From assembly GCA_963824905.1 (NCBI GenBank), contig CAWGRH010000003.1:62001-126000 (forward strand): a stretch of 64,000 bases of DNA, read 5' to 3'. Of this stretch, positions 8,884 to 16,057 are shown in pieces; positions within the stretch are counted from its first letter, which is position 1, and each line of letters opens with the position of its first letter. This DNA comes from JAJPKK01 sp963824905 (GTDB taxonomy: Bacteria > Pseudomonadota > Alphaproteobacteria > Rhizobiales > Xanthobacteraceae). The notes under the pieces were generated by a model, which was not told the origin of the DNA, made no database searches, and saw only the letters and a program-made list of their open reading frames with translations. The translations under genes were made by a program, and so were the position numbers.

Positions 8884-10023
8884 ATGACGTCACCCCGTCG
8901 GGCAAAGCGACACAGCCACACTCCGGCCGGCACTCCACCGGACTCCGCGCAAACCACCGAGGAGCGGTCTCTCGCGCGCCTCAAACGCGCGCTCCGCAAG
9001 GCCGAACGCCGGGCGGGCGACGGCAGCGCGATCGGCGGCACCGGCGCCACCATTCTCAAGATGTCGGCTCCGCCGGTCGCGCGGCTCCTCGACAAGGGCC
9101 GGATCGGCGCCGAAGAGGTGCGCGCGGCGGACGAGATTGGCGTTGCGTGTCGCGGCGCGACGGCGGGCAACGGCGGCTATTCCGTGCTCGCGGTGACGGC
9201 GCCGCTCTCGCTGACCATACCGGCCACCGCGACGCTGGGATTTGCGAACGGCGCACCCGGCCGCATCTGGATTACGGCGGTGAACAACGCCGGCGCCGTG
9301 TCGCTTGCCGCGATCAACTGCTTCAACACGGCCGGCGGCGCGATATTTCCGCTGGCGGGCTGGGGCATCGCCAACGTCACGGCGATGACCACGAGCGCCA
9401 CCGCGCCGCTGACCTTCTACGGGCCGGCGACACTGTCTGCCGTTCCCTACACGCCGCTCGGCTATGCGAGCTACGAGACCGGATCGACGCTCGCCACCGC
9501 CGGCATCTGGTCGGCGAAGCCGACGCGGCTCGAGCTGCTGCGCCCGGGCGTACTGCTGCCCGGCGCGGTGGTGCAGTCTCTCTACAGCCTCGACACCGCC
9601 GCTAGCACCGGCGCCAACAGCTACACGCCGTCGGCGACGGTGCCGACCATCGCCGGCGGCAACCTCGTCACTTCGCAGGCGATCACGCCGACCTCCTCGG
9701 CGAACCTCCTGCGGGTCAAGGGCGACGCGATGCTCGGCACAACGAGCATTGCCAATACGAGCCTCACCGCATTCCTCACCCAGGATGCCGGAACCAATGC
9801 GGTCGCGACCGCCGGCACGACGACGTCATTCGCCACCACCTCGCCGACGAAAGTCTGCGTGTTCTATCAGGCGCCGGCCGCGACGCTGATCGCGACGACC
9901 TTCAAGCTGTGGGGCACCGCCAGCGGCGGCGCGACGGTCAATATCAACACGGCAGGGGGCGGCAGCGCGTTCTTCGGTAGCACCGCCAACTCGTTCCTCC
10001 TCGTCGAGGAGATCATGGCGTGA
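8884..10023 (+). CDS. Chimeric phage tail-like protein
   Basis: 379 residues in two unlike parts. Residues 1 to about 90 are charged and helical (LARLKRALRKAERRAGDGSA, LDKGRIGAEEVRAADEIG), resembling a DNA-binding or regulatory phage protein. From about residue 95 on the sequence is Thr/Ala/Gly-rich beta (PLSLTIPATATLGFANGAPG, SANLLRVKGDAMLGTTSI, GTASGGATVNINTAGGG), as in phage tail fibre or decoration proteins. The join looks like a deletion fusing the start of one gene to the end of another. ATG 8884 follows GGAGAAC. No other structural phage genes remain nearby. Confidence 0.55.
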   Translation: MTSPRRAKRHSHTPAGTPPDSAQTTEERSLARLKRALRKAERRAGDGSAIGGTGATILKMSAPPVARLLDKGRIGAEEVRAADEIGVACRGATAGNGGYSVLAVTAPLSLTIPATATLGFANGAPGRIWITAVNNAGAVSLAAINCFNTAGGAIFPLAGWGIANVTAMTTSATAPLTFYGPATLSAVPYTPLGYASYETGSTLATAGIWSAKPTRLELLRPGVLLPGAVVQSLYSLDTAASTGANSYTPSATVPTIAGGNLVTSQAITPTSSANLLRVKGDAMLGTTSIANTSLTAFLTQDAGTNAVATAGTTTSFATTSPTKVCVFYQAPAATLIATTFKLWGTASGGATVNINTAGGGSAFFGSTANSFLLVEEIMA

Positions 10024-10054
10024 GCCGTCGAGCAGCGGTCCAATAATCCTCCGA

Positions 10055-10165
10055 CCTCATCCTGAGGAGCCGTCGCAGACGGCGTCTCGAAGGATGGCCC
10101 GATATGCTGCGGCCTTTGGCCGTCCTTCGAGACGCCGTGCTTGCGCACGGCTCCTCAGGACGAGG
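10055..10165. repeat. Paired-arm intergenic repeat, family C (CCTCATCCTGAGGAGC)
   Basis: Left part CCTCATCCTGAGGAGCCGTC with CGTCTCGAAGGATGG; right part CCGTCCTTCGAGACGCCGTG and CACGGCTCCTCAGGACGAGG. The halves are mutual inverted repeats, a pattern widespread between genes in Bradyrhizobium-type genomes. It sits between the tail-like gene and the endolysin. Confidence 0.85.
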
Positions 10166-10273
10166 TTCTACAGGCTTTCTCAGCTCGGCCGAACCGAGTT
10201 TCCCACTCTTCGACCTTTCCCAACGTCGCCCATTCCGCGCGGTGAACGCTCCTCCCTCATTGGAGAAACCTCG

Positions 10274-10951
10274 ATGCACATCAATCCCAAGGTCGTCGAC
10301 ATCTATCACCTCAATGCGAACAACGCCCATGGCGGCGACGGTGCCGACTTCCATGCCTGTTTTGCAGCGGGTTTCCGCGGGATCATCCACAAAGCGTCCC
10401 AGGGCACGCACATGTCCGACCGGCTCTATGCCGAGCGCAAGGCGAAGGCGCAGGCCGCCGGGCTCAAGTGGGGCGCCTATCACTTCAACTCCGGCGAGAG
10501 CGTCGCGCTGCAGGCGAAATACTTCCTGACCCAGGCGCAGCCCGACGTGGCAACCGAACTGTGCCTCGATTGGGAGGACAATCCGCGCCGCGCCGGCGGC
10601 ATGTTGAATCTCGCGCAGGCCCGCGAATTTCTGGACCGCATCGACCAGGCGATCGGCCGCACGGCGTCGCTCTATTCGGGCAATGTCGTGAAGGAATGGG
10701 CGCCGCACATGAGCGACGCCGACCGCGAGTTCTTCGCCAGGCACAAGCTGTGGCTCTGCCAGTATGCCGGCGCGCCCGCCCTCACCGACTACAACCGGCA
10801 TCCGTTGCCGTGGGAGAAGGCGTGGCTGTGGCAGTACACCGGCGACGGCGTCGGACCGCTGCCGCACAACGTGCCCGGCATCGGCCGCAACATGGATATC
10901 AACCATTACGCCGGCAGCGACGACGAGCTCGCCGCGCAGTGGGCGCGTTGA
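10274..10951 (+). CDS. GH25-family muramidase (phage endolysin-like)
   Basis: 225 residues, a single glycoside hydrolase 25 domain that cuts the MurNAc-GlcNAc bond of peptidoglycan. The barrel opens VVDIYHLN (first acidic residue), IIHKASQG marks strand two, GAYHF strand four, and LDWED carries the catalytic acid pair; WLWQYTGDG and DINHYAG are the usual C-terminal signatures. No signal peptide, so release would need a holin or Sec-independent route, as for phage endolysins. ATG 10274 follows GGAGAAACCTCG. The next gene begins 18 bases downstream, and the series continues through several small membrane proteins, as in a lysis cassette. Confidence 0.85.
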   Translation: MHINPKVVDIYHLNANNAHGGDGADFHACFAAGFRGIIHKASQGTHMSDRLYAERKAKAQAAGLKWGAYHFNSGESVALQAKYFLTQAQPDVATELCLDWEDNPRRAGGMLNLAQAREFLDRIDQAIGRTASLYSGNVVKEWAPHMSDADREFFARHKLWLCQYAGAPALTDYNRHPLPWEKAWLWQYTGDGVGPLPHNVPGIGRNMDINHYAGSDDELAAQWAR

Positions 10952-10969
10952 GATGGGGCGCATCGAGTC

Positions 10970-11527
10970 ATGACCGCGCCCTATATCATCTTCTTCCGCG
11001 GCCTCGACGGCCTGATCGACGTTGCCGCCGCCGAGCGCCTGGCGAGGAACCGCGGGTGCGAGGCAGTATTCTATCGCTACGATCGATGGCGCGCGGCCGT
11101 CGCATATGTCGCGGCAAGGCCGGACGAGCCATATCACGTCGTCGGTTTCAGCCGCGGGGCCGCGCCGGATGTAATGGGCGGCTTTATGGCCGAGGTTCGC
11201 GGCCAGAAGCTGCGCCTGCCCGCAGACCTCATGACGGTTGGGCTCTACGGACCTGTCGGCGGCGGCTTTACGCACCGCTACGTCGACCCGCACTTCGAGT
11301 GCATCAACTACCTCGACTCCAGCGGACAACGCCACGACGGCGAGCATGACTGCGTGAATCTCGGCGCGTATGTGCCCCACCTCGGGCACGGAAGCGGGAT
11401 GGAGCTCGTCGCCGATCGCTTCGCGAAGGCGTCGGAAACTGCACCTGCTCCGGCTGTTGTCGCGCCCGCATCCGCTGAGGGAGAACCACCATGGAATCCT
11501 GGTCCGGCTTCGCCGCGCTCGCGGTGA
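10970..11527 (+). CDS. Small alpha/beta-hydrolase-like protein A of the lysis island
   Basis: 185 residues. GFSRGA is a G-x-S-x-G nucleophile elbow after a hydrophobic strand (YHVVGFS), and a late VPHLGHGS offers the catalytic His, so an esterase or lipase-like alpha/beta hydrolase is likely. No signal peptide. The C-terminal ~35 residues are Pro/Ala-rich and look disordered. It has the same general layout as the protein at 11766-12284, suggesting duplication. The reading frame overlaps the next small gene (11491) by 37 bases. Substrate unknown; proximity to an endolysin suggests envelope disruption, by loose analogy with phage LysB esterases. Confidence 0.6.
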   Translation: MTAPYIIFFRGLDGLIDVAAAERLARNRGCEAVFYRYDRWRAAVAYVAARPDEPYHVVGFSRGAAPDVMGGFMAEVRGQKLRLPADLMTVGLYGPVGGGFTHRYVDPHFECINYLDSSGQRHDGEHDCVNLGAYVPHLGHGSGMELVADRFAKASETAPAPAVVAPASAEGEPPWNPGPASPRSR

Positions 11528-11640
11528 TCTGCGTGACGATGCTCGTCTTCCGCATTCTCGACCATTGCTGGCAGATCGAGCGCGACGAGAGTTTCGGCCG
11601 GAAGGAGCGCGGCGTGCGGCACGCTCCTCCTTCTCCCTGA
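11491..11640 (+). CDS. Small single-span membrane protein (49 aa)
   Basis: MESWSGFAALAVICVTMLVF starts a single hydrophobic helix, followed by a charged cytoplasmic-like tail (QIERDESFGRKERG). ATG 11491 has GAGGGAGAACC in front. Its size and topology fit a holin or holin-accessory protein in a lysis cassette, but no family was recognised. The last residues (HAPPSP) are encoded by the left arm of the repeat at 11624, so the original C-terminus may have been replaced when the repeat inserted. Confidence 0.5.
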   Translation: MESWSGFAALAVICVTMLVFRILDHCWQIERDESFGRKERGVRHAPPSP

Positions 11641-11740
11641 AAGGGGAAGGTCGGGAGGGGTCGCGCGCCACAATCTCCGTGCGCAATCACGCCGCCGCTG
11701 ACCCCCACCCCAACCCTCCCCCTTTCAGGGGGAGGGCGTC
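11624..11740. repeat. Paired-arm intergenic repeat, family D (CTCCCTGAAAGGGGAAGG)
   Basis: CTCCTTCTCCCTGAAAGGGG on the left and CCTCCCCCTTTCAGGGGGAG on the right form local hairpins and a long inverted pair. It belongs to the loose class of C-run/G-run hairpins also seen at 13009, 15811, 25551 and 57783. Confidence 0.75.
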
Positions 11741-11765
11741 CTCACCGTTGCCGGAGCCGCCCCCA

Positions 11766-12284
11766 ATGACCAGCCCTGTCTACGCCGCCTTCTTCATGGG
11801 GCAGTTCGGCTACCTTTTCTCGCTTGCGCTGCCGATCCTCGCCGCGAAGGCGCGGGCGCGCGGCGTCACCGCCGATGTCTACGGCTACACCGAGGTCGAG
11901 CGCGCCCGCGTCAATCTCGGCAAGTACCGCCAGCGCGGTCACGGGCTTGCGCTCGTCGGCTACTCGCTCGGCTGCACGACGGCGACCTGGCTGCAGGCGC
12001 AAATGGCGATCGATCTCGTCGTGTGCATCGCCGAATCGACGCTCGGCGAAAACCATCCCATCGATCGCAAGAATACCAAGCGGGCCGTGCTCTACAGCGG
12101 CCCGGATTTTCTCTCGAGCGCCGGCCAGCACGACGGCTTTTCCAAGGTGGTCGAGGTCGACGCCCTGCGGAGACCGCTGCTCGCGGTGCCCGTGCTCTCC
12201 CACGTCCTCATCCCGTTCACCGATCCCGTCACCGACGGCGTGCTCGACGAGCTCGCCAAGCTAGCGAAGGAAACTGACCGATGA
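11766..12284 (+). CDS. Small alpha/beta-hydrolase-like protein B of the lysis island
   Basis: 172 residues with a nucleophile elbow GYSLGC after a hydrophobic strand (GLALVGYS), an acidic candidate in YSGPDFLS and a late His in LSHVLIPFTDP. The layout parallels the protein at 10970-11527 (N-terminal strand-helix, short linker, GxSxG), so the pair may be diverged duplicates. ATG 11766 is used; the stop overlaps the next start as ATGA (12281-12284), implying translational coupling. Role unknown, possibly an esterase acting on the cell envelope during lysis. Confidence 0.55.
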   Translation: MTSPVYAAFFMGQFGYLFSLALPILAAKARARGVTADVYGYTEVERARVNLGKYRQRGHGLALVGYSLGCTTATWLQAQMAIDLVVCIAESTLGENHPIDRKNTKRAVLYSGPDFLSSAGQHDGFSKVVEVDALRRPLLAVPVLSHVLIPFTDPVTDGVLDELAKLAKETDR

Positions 12285-12742
12285 CCATCTGGAGCAACAT
12301 CTCGACCTTCCTCGGCCGCGTCTTCACGTTCAACCAAACGAAGTTCGATCAGCTCGTCGCCGACATCAGGCAGAATATCGAGGTCGCCGAGAGCGATCTC
12401 GCGATGGCTGCGGCCTGGGTGGCGGCGAACGGTCCGTCGCTGGTGTCGGAAGCCCAGACGCTGCTCTCCGTGCTCGGCGCGCTCACCGGCAATCTCACGA
12501 TTCCCGCCTCGGTCATCTCCGCGCTCAAGGTGACGATTTCCGACATGCAGCAGTTCGTCGGCGCGGTGACGACAGCGACGTCCTCGAGCACGGCAGCGCA
12601 TGCCTTCGATGCGCTCGCGGCCTATGGCGGCAGCGACACGCCGACCGTGGTCACCAGCGGGTATGGGGTGCACTCATCGCTCACGCAGGCGCTCGCCGCT
12701 GCGCGCGTCGCCCTCGCCAACGCGTCGAAGACGGCGGCCTGA
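12281..12742 (+). CDS. Hypothetical phage-island protein
   Basis: 153 residues, translationally coupled to the hydrolase-like gene before it. Sequence is Ala/Thr/Ser-rich, probably helical (DQLVADIRQNIEVAESDLAM, LTIPASVISALKVTI), with no signal peptide or clear membrane span. No family recognised. A related, shorter helical protein follows at 12746, three bases downstream, so the two may act together. Confidence 0.6.
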   Translation: MTIWSNISTFLGRVFTFNQTKFDQLVADIRQNIEVAESDLAMAAAWVAANGPSLVSEAQTLLSVLGALTGNLTIPASVISALKVTISDMQQFVGAVTTATSSSTAAHAFDALAAYGGSDTPTVVTSGYGVHSSLTQALAAARVALANASKTAA

Positions 12743-12745
12743 GCG

Positions 12746-12943
12746 ATGAACGCCTTCCCCGCCCTCGAAGCCGTCGGGCAATTCATTGCCTCGGGCGGAC
12801 TCGCCCAGCTCATCGCCGATGTGCCCAAGACACAGGCGGCGATCAACGTGGCGATCGAAAAGACGATCGAGGCGCTGAACGCCTGGAAAGCCGTCAACGC
12901 ATCGCTGACGCCGATCGTCGCCGCCGTGAAGAAGGCGGAATAG
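12746..12943 (+). CDS. Hypothetical small helical protein (65 aa)
   Basis: MNAFPALEAVGQFIASGGLA begins an Ala-rich amphipathic protein with no membrane span strong enough to be certain. It starts three bases after the stop of the preceding gene, implying one transcript. Not recognised; its position among small membrane genes of the lysis island is the only clue. Confidence 0.5.
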   Translation: MNAFPALEAVGQFIASGGLAQLIADVPKTQAAINVAIEKTIEALNAWKAVNASLTPIVAAVKKAE

Positions 12944-13008
12944 GTCCGGCGAGGTTTCGCTACGGCGCTTCCTTCTCCCTCGCTTGCTTGCTGCCCGCTT
13001 GCTTGCTG

Positions 13009-13135
13009 CTCCCTCTCCCGCTTGCGGGGGAGGGTCGGGGTGGGGGCCGCGGCCGCGCGGCACCGAACGCCGACTGAGATCGCCACACCGCCCTTCCCCC
13101 TCTCCAACTCTCCCCCGCAGGCGGGGGAGAGAGCA
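13009..13135. repeat. Paired-arm repeat, family D-like (CTCCCGCTTGCGGGGGAGGG)
   Basis: Left arm CTCTCCCGCTTGCGGGGGAG, right arm TCTCCCCCGCAGGCGGGGGA. Just before it (12980-13008) a 12-base unit GCTTGCTTGCTG occurs twice, the second copy 15 bases on. A similar element is at 15811-15971. Confidence 0.75.
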
Positions 13136-13162
13136 GCACGCCGTCAACGCCGGAGATCTTCC

Positions 13163-13378
13163 GTGAAGACCAATTCCATCCTCGCCAACTGGCAGACCAC
13201 CGCCGCCGGCGTCATCGTGATCGCGCTCGGTGCCGCCAAGACCTTTCTCGGCATCGAGGTGCCGGGCTTTTCGCTCGACTTCATCGCGGCACTGCCGGTC
13301 GGCATCGGGCTGATCCTCGCCAAGGATGCGGCATCGCTTGGCGGCGCCGGCGCGCCGCCCTCCCCTCCGCATCGATAA
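13163..13378 (+). CDS. Small two-helix membrane protein (holin-like, 71 aa)
   Basis: GTG 13163, seven bases after GGAGA, gives a protein with two hydrophobic segments (TTAAGVIVIALGAAKTFLG and DFIAALPVGIGLILA) and a short Pro/Ala-rich tail. Small two-span proteins beside an endolysin are the usual shape of holins or antiholins, which make membrane holes that release the endolysin. No named family recognised. Confidence 0.55.
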   Translation: MKTNSILANWQTTAAGVIVIALGAAKTFLGIEVPGFSLDFIAALPVGIGLILAKDAASLGGAGAPPSPPHR

Positions 13379-13420
13379 ACGCGCCGCTTCGGCGCTGCCG
13401 GACCGAGCACGGGGATCGCG

Positions 13421-13681
13421 ATGACCGACCGCGACGACAAACAATGGCACCTCGATAAGAAGGTGCCGCTCGCCCTCATCATCACCATCGTCGGCCAGAC
13501 GATCTTCGCCGCCTGGGCCGCCTCCAACATCTGGACCCGCGTCGGCGAGCTCGAGCACAAGGTCGAGACCGCAGCCCCGCAGGCCGAGCGGATCATCCGG
13601 CTCGAGACGAAGGTCGACGGGATTACGGGGAGTTTGGCGGAGATCAAGACGCTGGTGACCCGGCGGATGGACGGGCGGTAG
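13421..13681 (+). CDS. Small membrane-anchored coiled-coil protein (86 aa)
   Basis: A charged N-terminus (MTDRDDKQWHLDKKV) precedes one hydrophobic helix (PLALIITIVGQTIFAAWA), then a heptad-like helical tail (RVGELEHKVETAAPQ, IIRLETKVDGITGSLAEIKT). This single-span plus coiled-coil layout is common for small phage proteins near the lysis genes, including spanin-like ones. ATG 13421. Last gene of the island; a repeat and a strong terminator follow. Confidence 0.6.
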   Translation: MTDRDDKQWHLDKKVPLALIITIVGQTIFAAWAASNIWTRVGELEHKVETAAPQAERIIRLETKVDGITGSLAEIKTLVTRRMDGR

Positions 13682-13717
13682 TGAGAGTCGGCTGAACTCG
13701 AAATCGCGTGGGTGCTC

Positions 13718-13826
13718 GTAGCCCGGATTGAGTGAAACGAAATCCGGGTCGGACAGGGTCGCCATTCACGGGCGGCAATCGCGGAAGCCGCCGCCCCGGA
13801 TTTCGCTGCCGCTCAATCCGGGCTAC
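13718..13826. repeat. Paired-arm intergenic repeat, family A, second copy
   Basis: GTAGCCCGGATTGAGTGAAA on the left, CGCTCAATCCGGGCTAC on the right; the same element as 626-734 with a few changes. Confidence 0.85.
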
Positions 13827-13900
13827 GAGCCACACTTGCGATATCTGGAGGCACTCAGAGAGATTTTTTCGCCGTCATTAATACTATTGCTTACATCCCC

Positions 13901-13934
13901 GCCCCCGCCGGCCCCAGCCGGTGGGGGCTTTTTT
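13901..13934 (+). terminator. Strong intrinsic terminator closing the phage-derived island
   Basis: GCCCCCGCCGGC (13901-13912) pairs with GCCGGTGGGGGC (13917-13928) around a four-base loop and is followed by six T. Downstream of the last island gene (stop 13681). Confidence 0.85.
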
Positions 13935-14078
13935 CGCGTTTGCAGCCCAAAACTTCCCCAAAAACCCCGATTCTGCTATGACTTCCGCCAGCCCTTTTCG
14001 AGCCGATCCGGCGGCGGGGCATCGGCCGCGCCGAGACAGAAGCAGCACCGGCGACAATCATCCCAGGGGAGAGAACTC

Positions 14079-15755
14079 ATGCGAATCAAGGCCTTCTTGT
14101 ATGCGGGCGTGGCGGGCATCGCGCTCGTGGCGACGGGTGCGTTGGCGACGGCGCGCAGGCGCAGACGCTTACCGGGGCGGTCTCCTCGGCTGAGGAAGGC
14201 GCGATGGAGGGCGTGCTCGTCAGCGCCAAGAAGGCCGGCTCGACCATCACCACCACGGTCGTCTCGAACGACAAGGGCCAGTACAGCCTTCCCGGCCGGC
14301 AGGCTCGAACCCGGCCATTACACGCTGACCATCCGCGCCGCCGGCTACACGCTGCCCGGGCCGAAGGAGGTCGACGTCGCGGCGGGTGGCGCGAGCGCCG
14401 ACCTCAAGCTCGCCAAGGTCACGGGCGTAAAGAACGTGCAGGCGCAGCTCTCCAATGCCGAGTGGCTGTTGAGCGCGCCGGGCGCCGACCAGATCAAGTC
14501 GTTCCTGCCGGACTGCGTCGGCTGCCACACCCTGCAGCGCGTCTATTCCCAGATCCATACGCCGGACGAATGGAAGCAGGTGTTCACCCGCATGGGCCGC
14601 TATGCGCCCGAGTCGGTGCCGACCCGGCCGCAGCTCCTGCTCCAGGGCGGCCCGCGCAGCGAGCGGCCGCGCGTTCCCGCCGCGTTGATGGACAAGGCGT
14701 CCGAGTATCTGACGAACGCCAACGTCCGCAACAGCGAGGCGACCGAGGGCTTCAACTTCACCCGATTGCCGCGACCGAAGGGCCGCGCGACCCACGTCAT
14801 CATCACCGAATACGATCTGCCGCGGCCGGAAGCGCTGCCGCATGATGTGATCGTCGATGCCGACGGTCACGCCTGGTATACCGACTTCGGCAACCAGTTC
14901 GTCGGCGAGCTCGACCCCAAGACCGGCAAGGTCCAGGACTATGCGCTCGAGACGCTGCGCCAGGATCAGCCCAAGGGCCCGCTCGGCCTCGAGTTCGATC
15001 CCGACGGCAACCTCTGGGTCGGCATGTCGTACCAGGCCGGCGCCACCAAGATCGACCGCAAGACCAAGCAGATCACGACCTACCCGCTGCCGAAGGAGTG
15101 GCAGGGCATCACCAGCCAGACCAACATGGTGACGCCGACCCACATGAACGTCGACGGCAAGGTGTGGATGGAGGACACCGAGAACGGCCGCGTGTTCCGG
15201 CTCGATCTCGCCTCCGGCAAGTGGGAGGACCGCGGCGTCGCCACCACGGAGAAGGGCGAGACCATCCGCGGCTACGGCCTGCCGTCGGACAAGGACAACA
15301 ACCTCTATCTGATGTCGTTCGGCGACACCCGGATCGGCAAGCTCGACGCCAAGACCAACGTCGCCCAGATCTGGAAAACGGCGTTCGCCCGCTCGCGGCC
15401 GCGCCGCGGCCGGTTCGACGACCAGAACCGGCTGTGGTTCGCCGAATATGCCGAGAACCGCATCGCCATGTTCGACCCGGTGACCGAGCAGATCAAGGAA
15501 TGGAAGCTGCCGACGGCATGGAGCGCGCCCTACGACGTCGCCCCCTCCAAGGGCGCGGCCGAAGTGTGGACCGGCTCGATGCTGAGCGATCAGGTCGCGC
15601 GGCTCAATCCGAAGACCGACGAGATCGTCGAGTACCTCCTGCCGCACACGACGAACATCCGTCGCGTGTTCGTGCAGGAAGGCGGTGCGCGCCCGGTGCT
15701 GTGGGTCGGCAACAACCACGGCCGTGCCATCGTCAAGGTCGAGCCGCAGGACTGA
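14079..15755 (+). CDS. Secreted Vgb-like beta-propeller protein with a c-type heme motif (frame broken near 14145 and 14295)
   Basis: The signal peptide MRIKAFLYAGVAGIALVATG is followed, after a frame change near 14145, by TLTGAVSSAEEGAMEGVLVS, a carboxypeptidase-regulatory (CnaB-like) domain. After a second change near 14295 it continues PAGRLEPGHYTLTIRAAGY. Adding one G near 14145 and removing one C near 14290 rejoins the frames. Next comes a heme c attachment site, CVGCH, then a beta-propeller resembling virginiamycin B lyase/NHL repeats (DGNLWVGMSY, DNNLYLMSFG, QNRLWFAEYAENRI). A periplasmic role in electron transfer or substrate sensing is likely; true streptogramin lyase activity is unproven. 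RBS GGGGAGAGAACTC before ATG 14079. An amidohydrolase gene follows. Confidence 0.75.
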   Translation: MRIKAFLYAGVAGIALVATGALATARRRRRLPGRSPRLRKARWRACSSAPRRPARPSPPRSSRTTRASTAFPAGRLEPGHYTLTIRAAGYTLPGPKEVDVAAGGASADLKLAKVTGVKNVQAQLSNAEWLLSAPGADQIKSFLPDCVGCHTLQRVYSQIHTPDEWKQVFTRMGRYAPESVPTRPQLLLQGGPRSERPRVPAALMDKASEYLTNANVRNSEATEGFNFTRLPRPKGRATHVIITEYDLPRPEALPHDVIVDADGHAWYTDFGNQFVGELDPKTGKVQDYALETLRQDQPKGPLGLEFDPDGNLWVGMSYQAGATKIDRKTKQITTYPLPKEWQGITSQTNMVTPTHMNVDGKVWMEDTENGRVFRLDLASGKWEDRGVATTEKGETIRGYGLPSDKDNNLYLMSFGDTRIGKLDAKTNVAQIWKTAFARSRPRRGRFDDQNRLWFAEYAENRIAMFDPVTEQIKEWKLPTAWSAPYDVAPSKGAAEVWTGSMLSDQVARLNPKTDEIVEYLLPHTTNIRRVFVQEGGARPVLWVGNNHGRAIVKVEPQD

Positions 15756-15810
15756 GCCGACGGTTTCGAACGGCTCCCTTCCTCTTCGCCTCTCCCGCCA
15801 GCCTTTCTTT

Positions 15811-15971
15811 CCCCTCCTCCGCTTGCGGGGGAGGGCAGGGAGGAGGCTGCGGCGCTGCAGCGCGCACCGCCCTTTCAGTCTGGACGGAAGGGCAAGAAAC
15901 GCGGGACAATACGTTGTGGGGAGTCAGCAGCCCCCTCCCCGACCTTCCCCCGCAAGCGGGAGAGGGAGAAG
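15811..15971. repeat. Paired-arm repeat, family D-like (CCGCTTGCGGGGGAGGG)
   Basis: CCCCTCCTCCGCTTGCGGGG on the left; CCTTCCCCCGCAAGCGGGAG on the right. Sits between the Vgb-like gene and the amidohydrolase. Confidence 0.75.
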
Positions 15972-16057
15972 AGGGCCGCGGCAGCTCCGGATGACGTAGT
16001 GCTAAGCGCCGACGCGGCGATAACAAGTGTCAGTGGGAAACACCTAGGGAGGAGCAC

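Noticed and set aside
6989..13681. Attachment sites or integrase for the phage-derived island
   Set aside because: No integrase, tRNA or direct repeats bounding the island were found.
14247..15719. 490-residue minus-strand open frame
   Set aside because: Antisense shadow of the Vgb-like gene.
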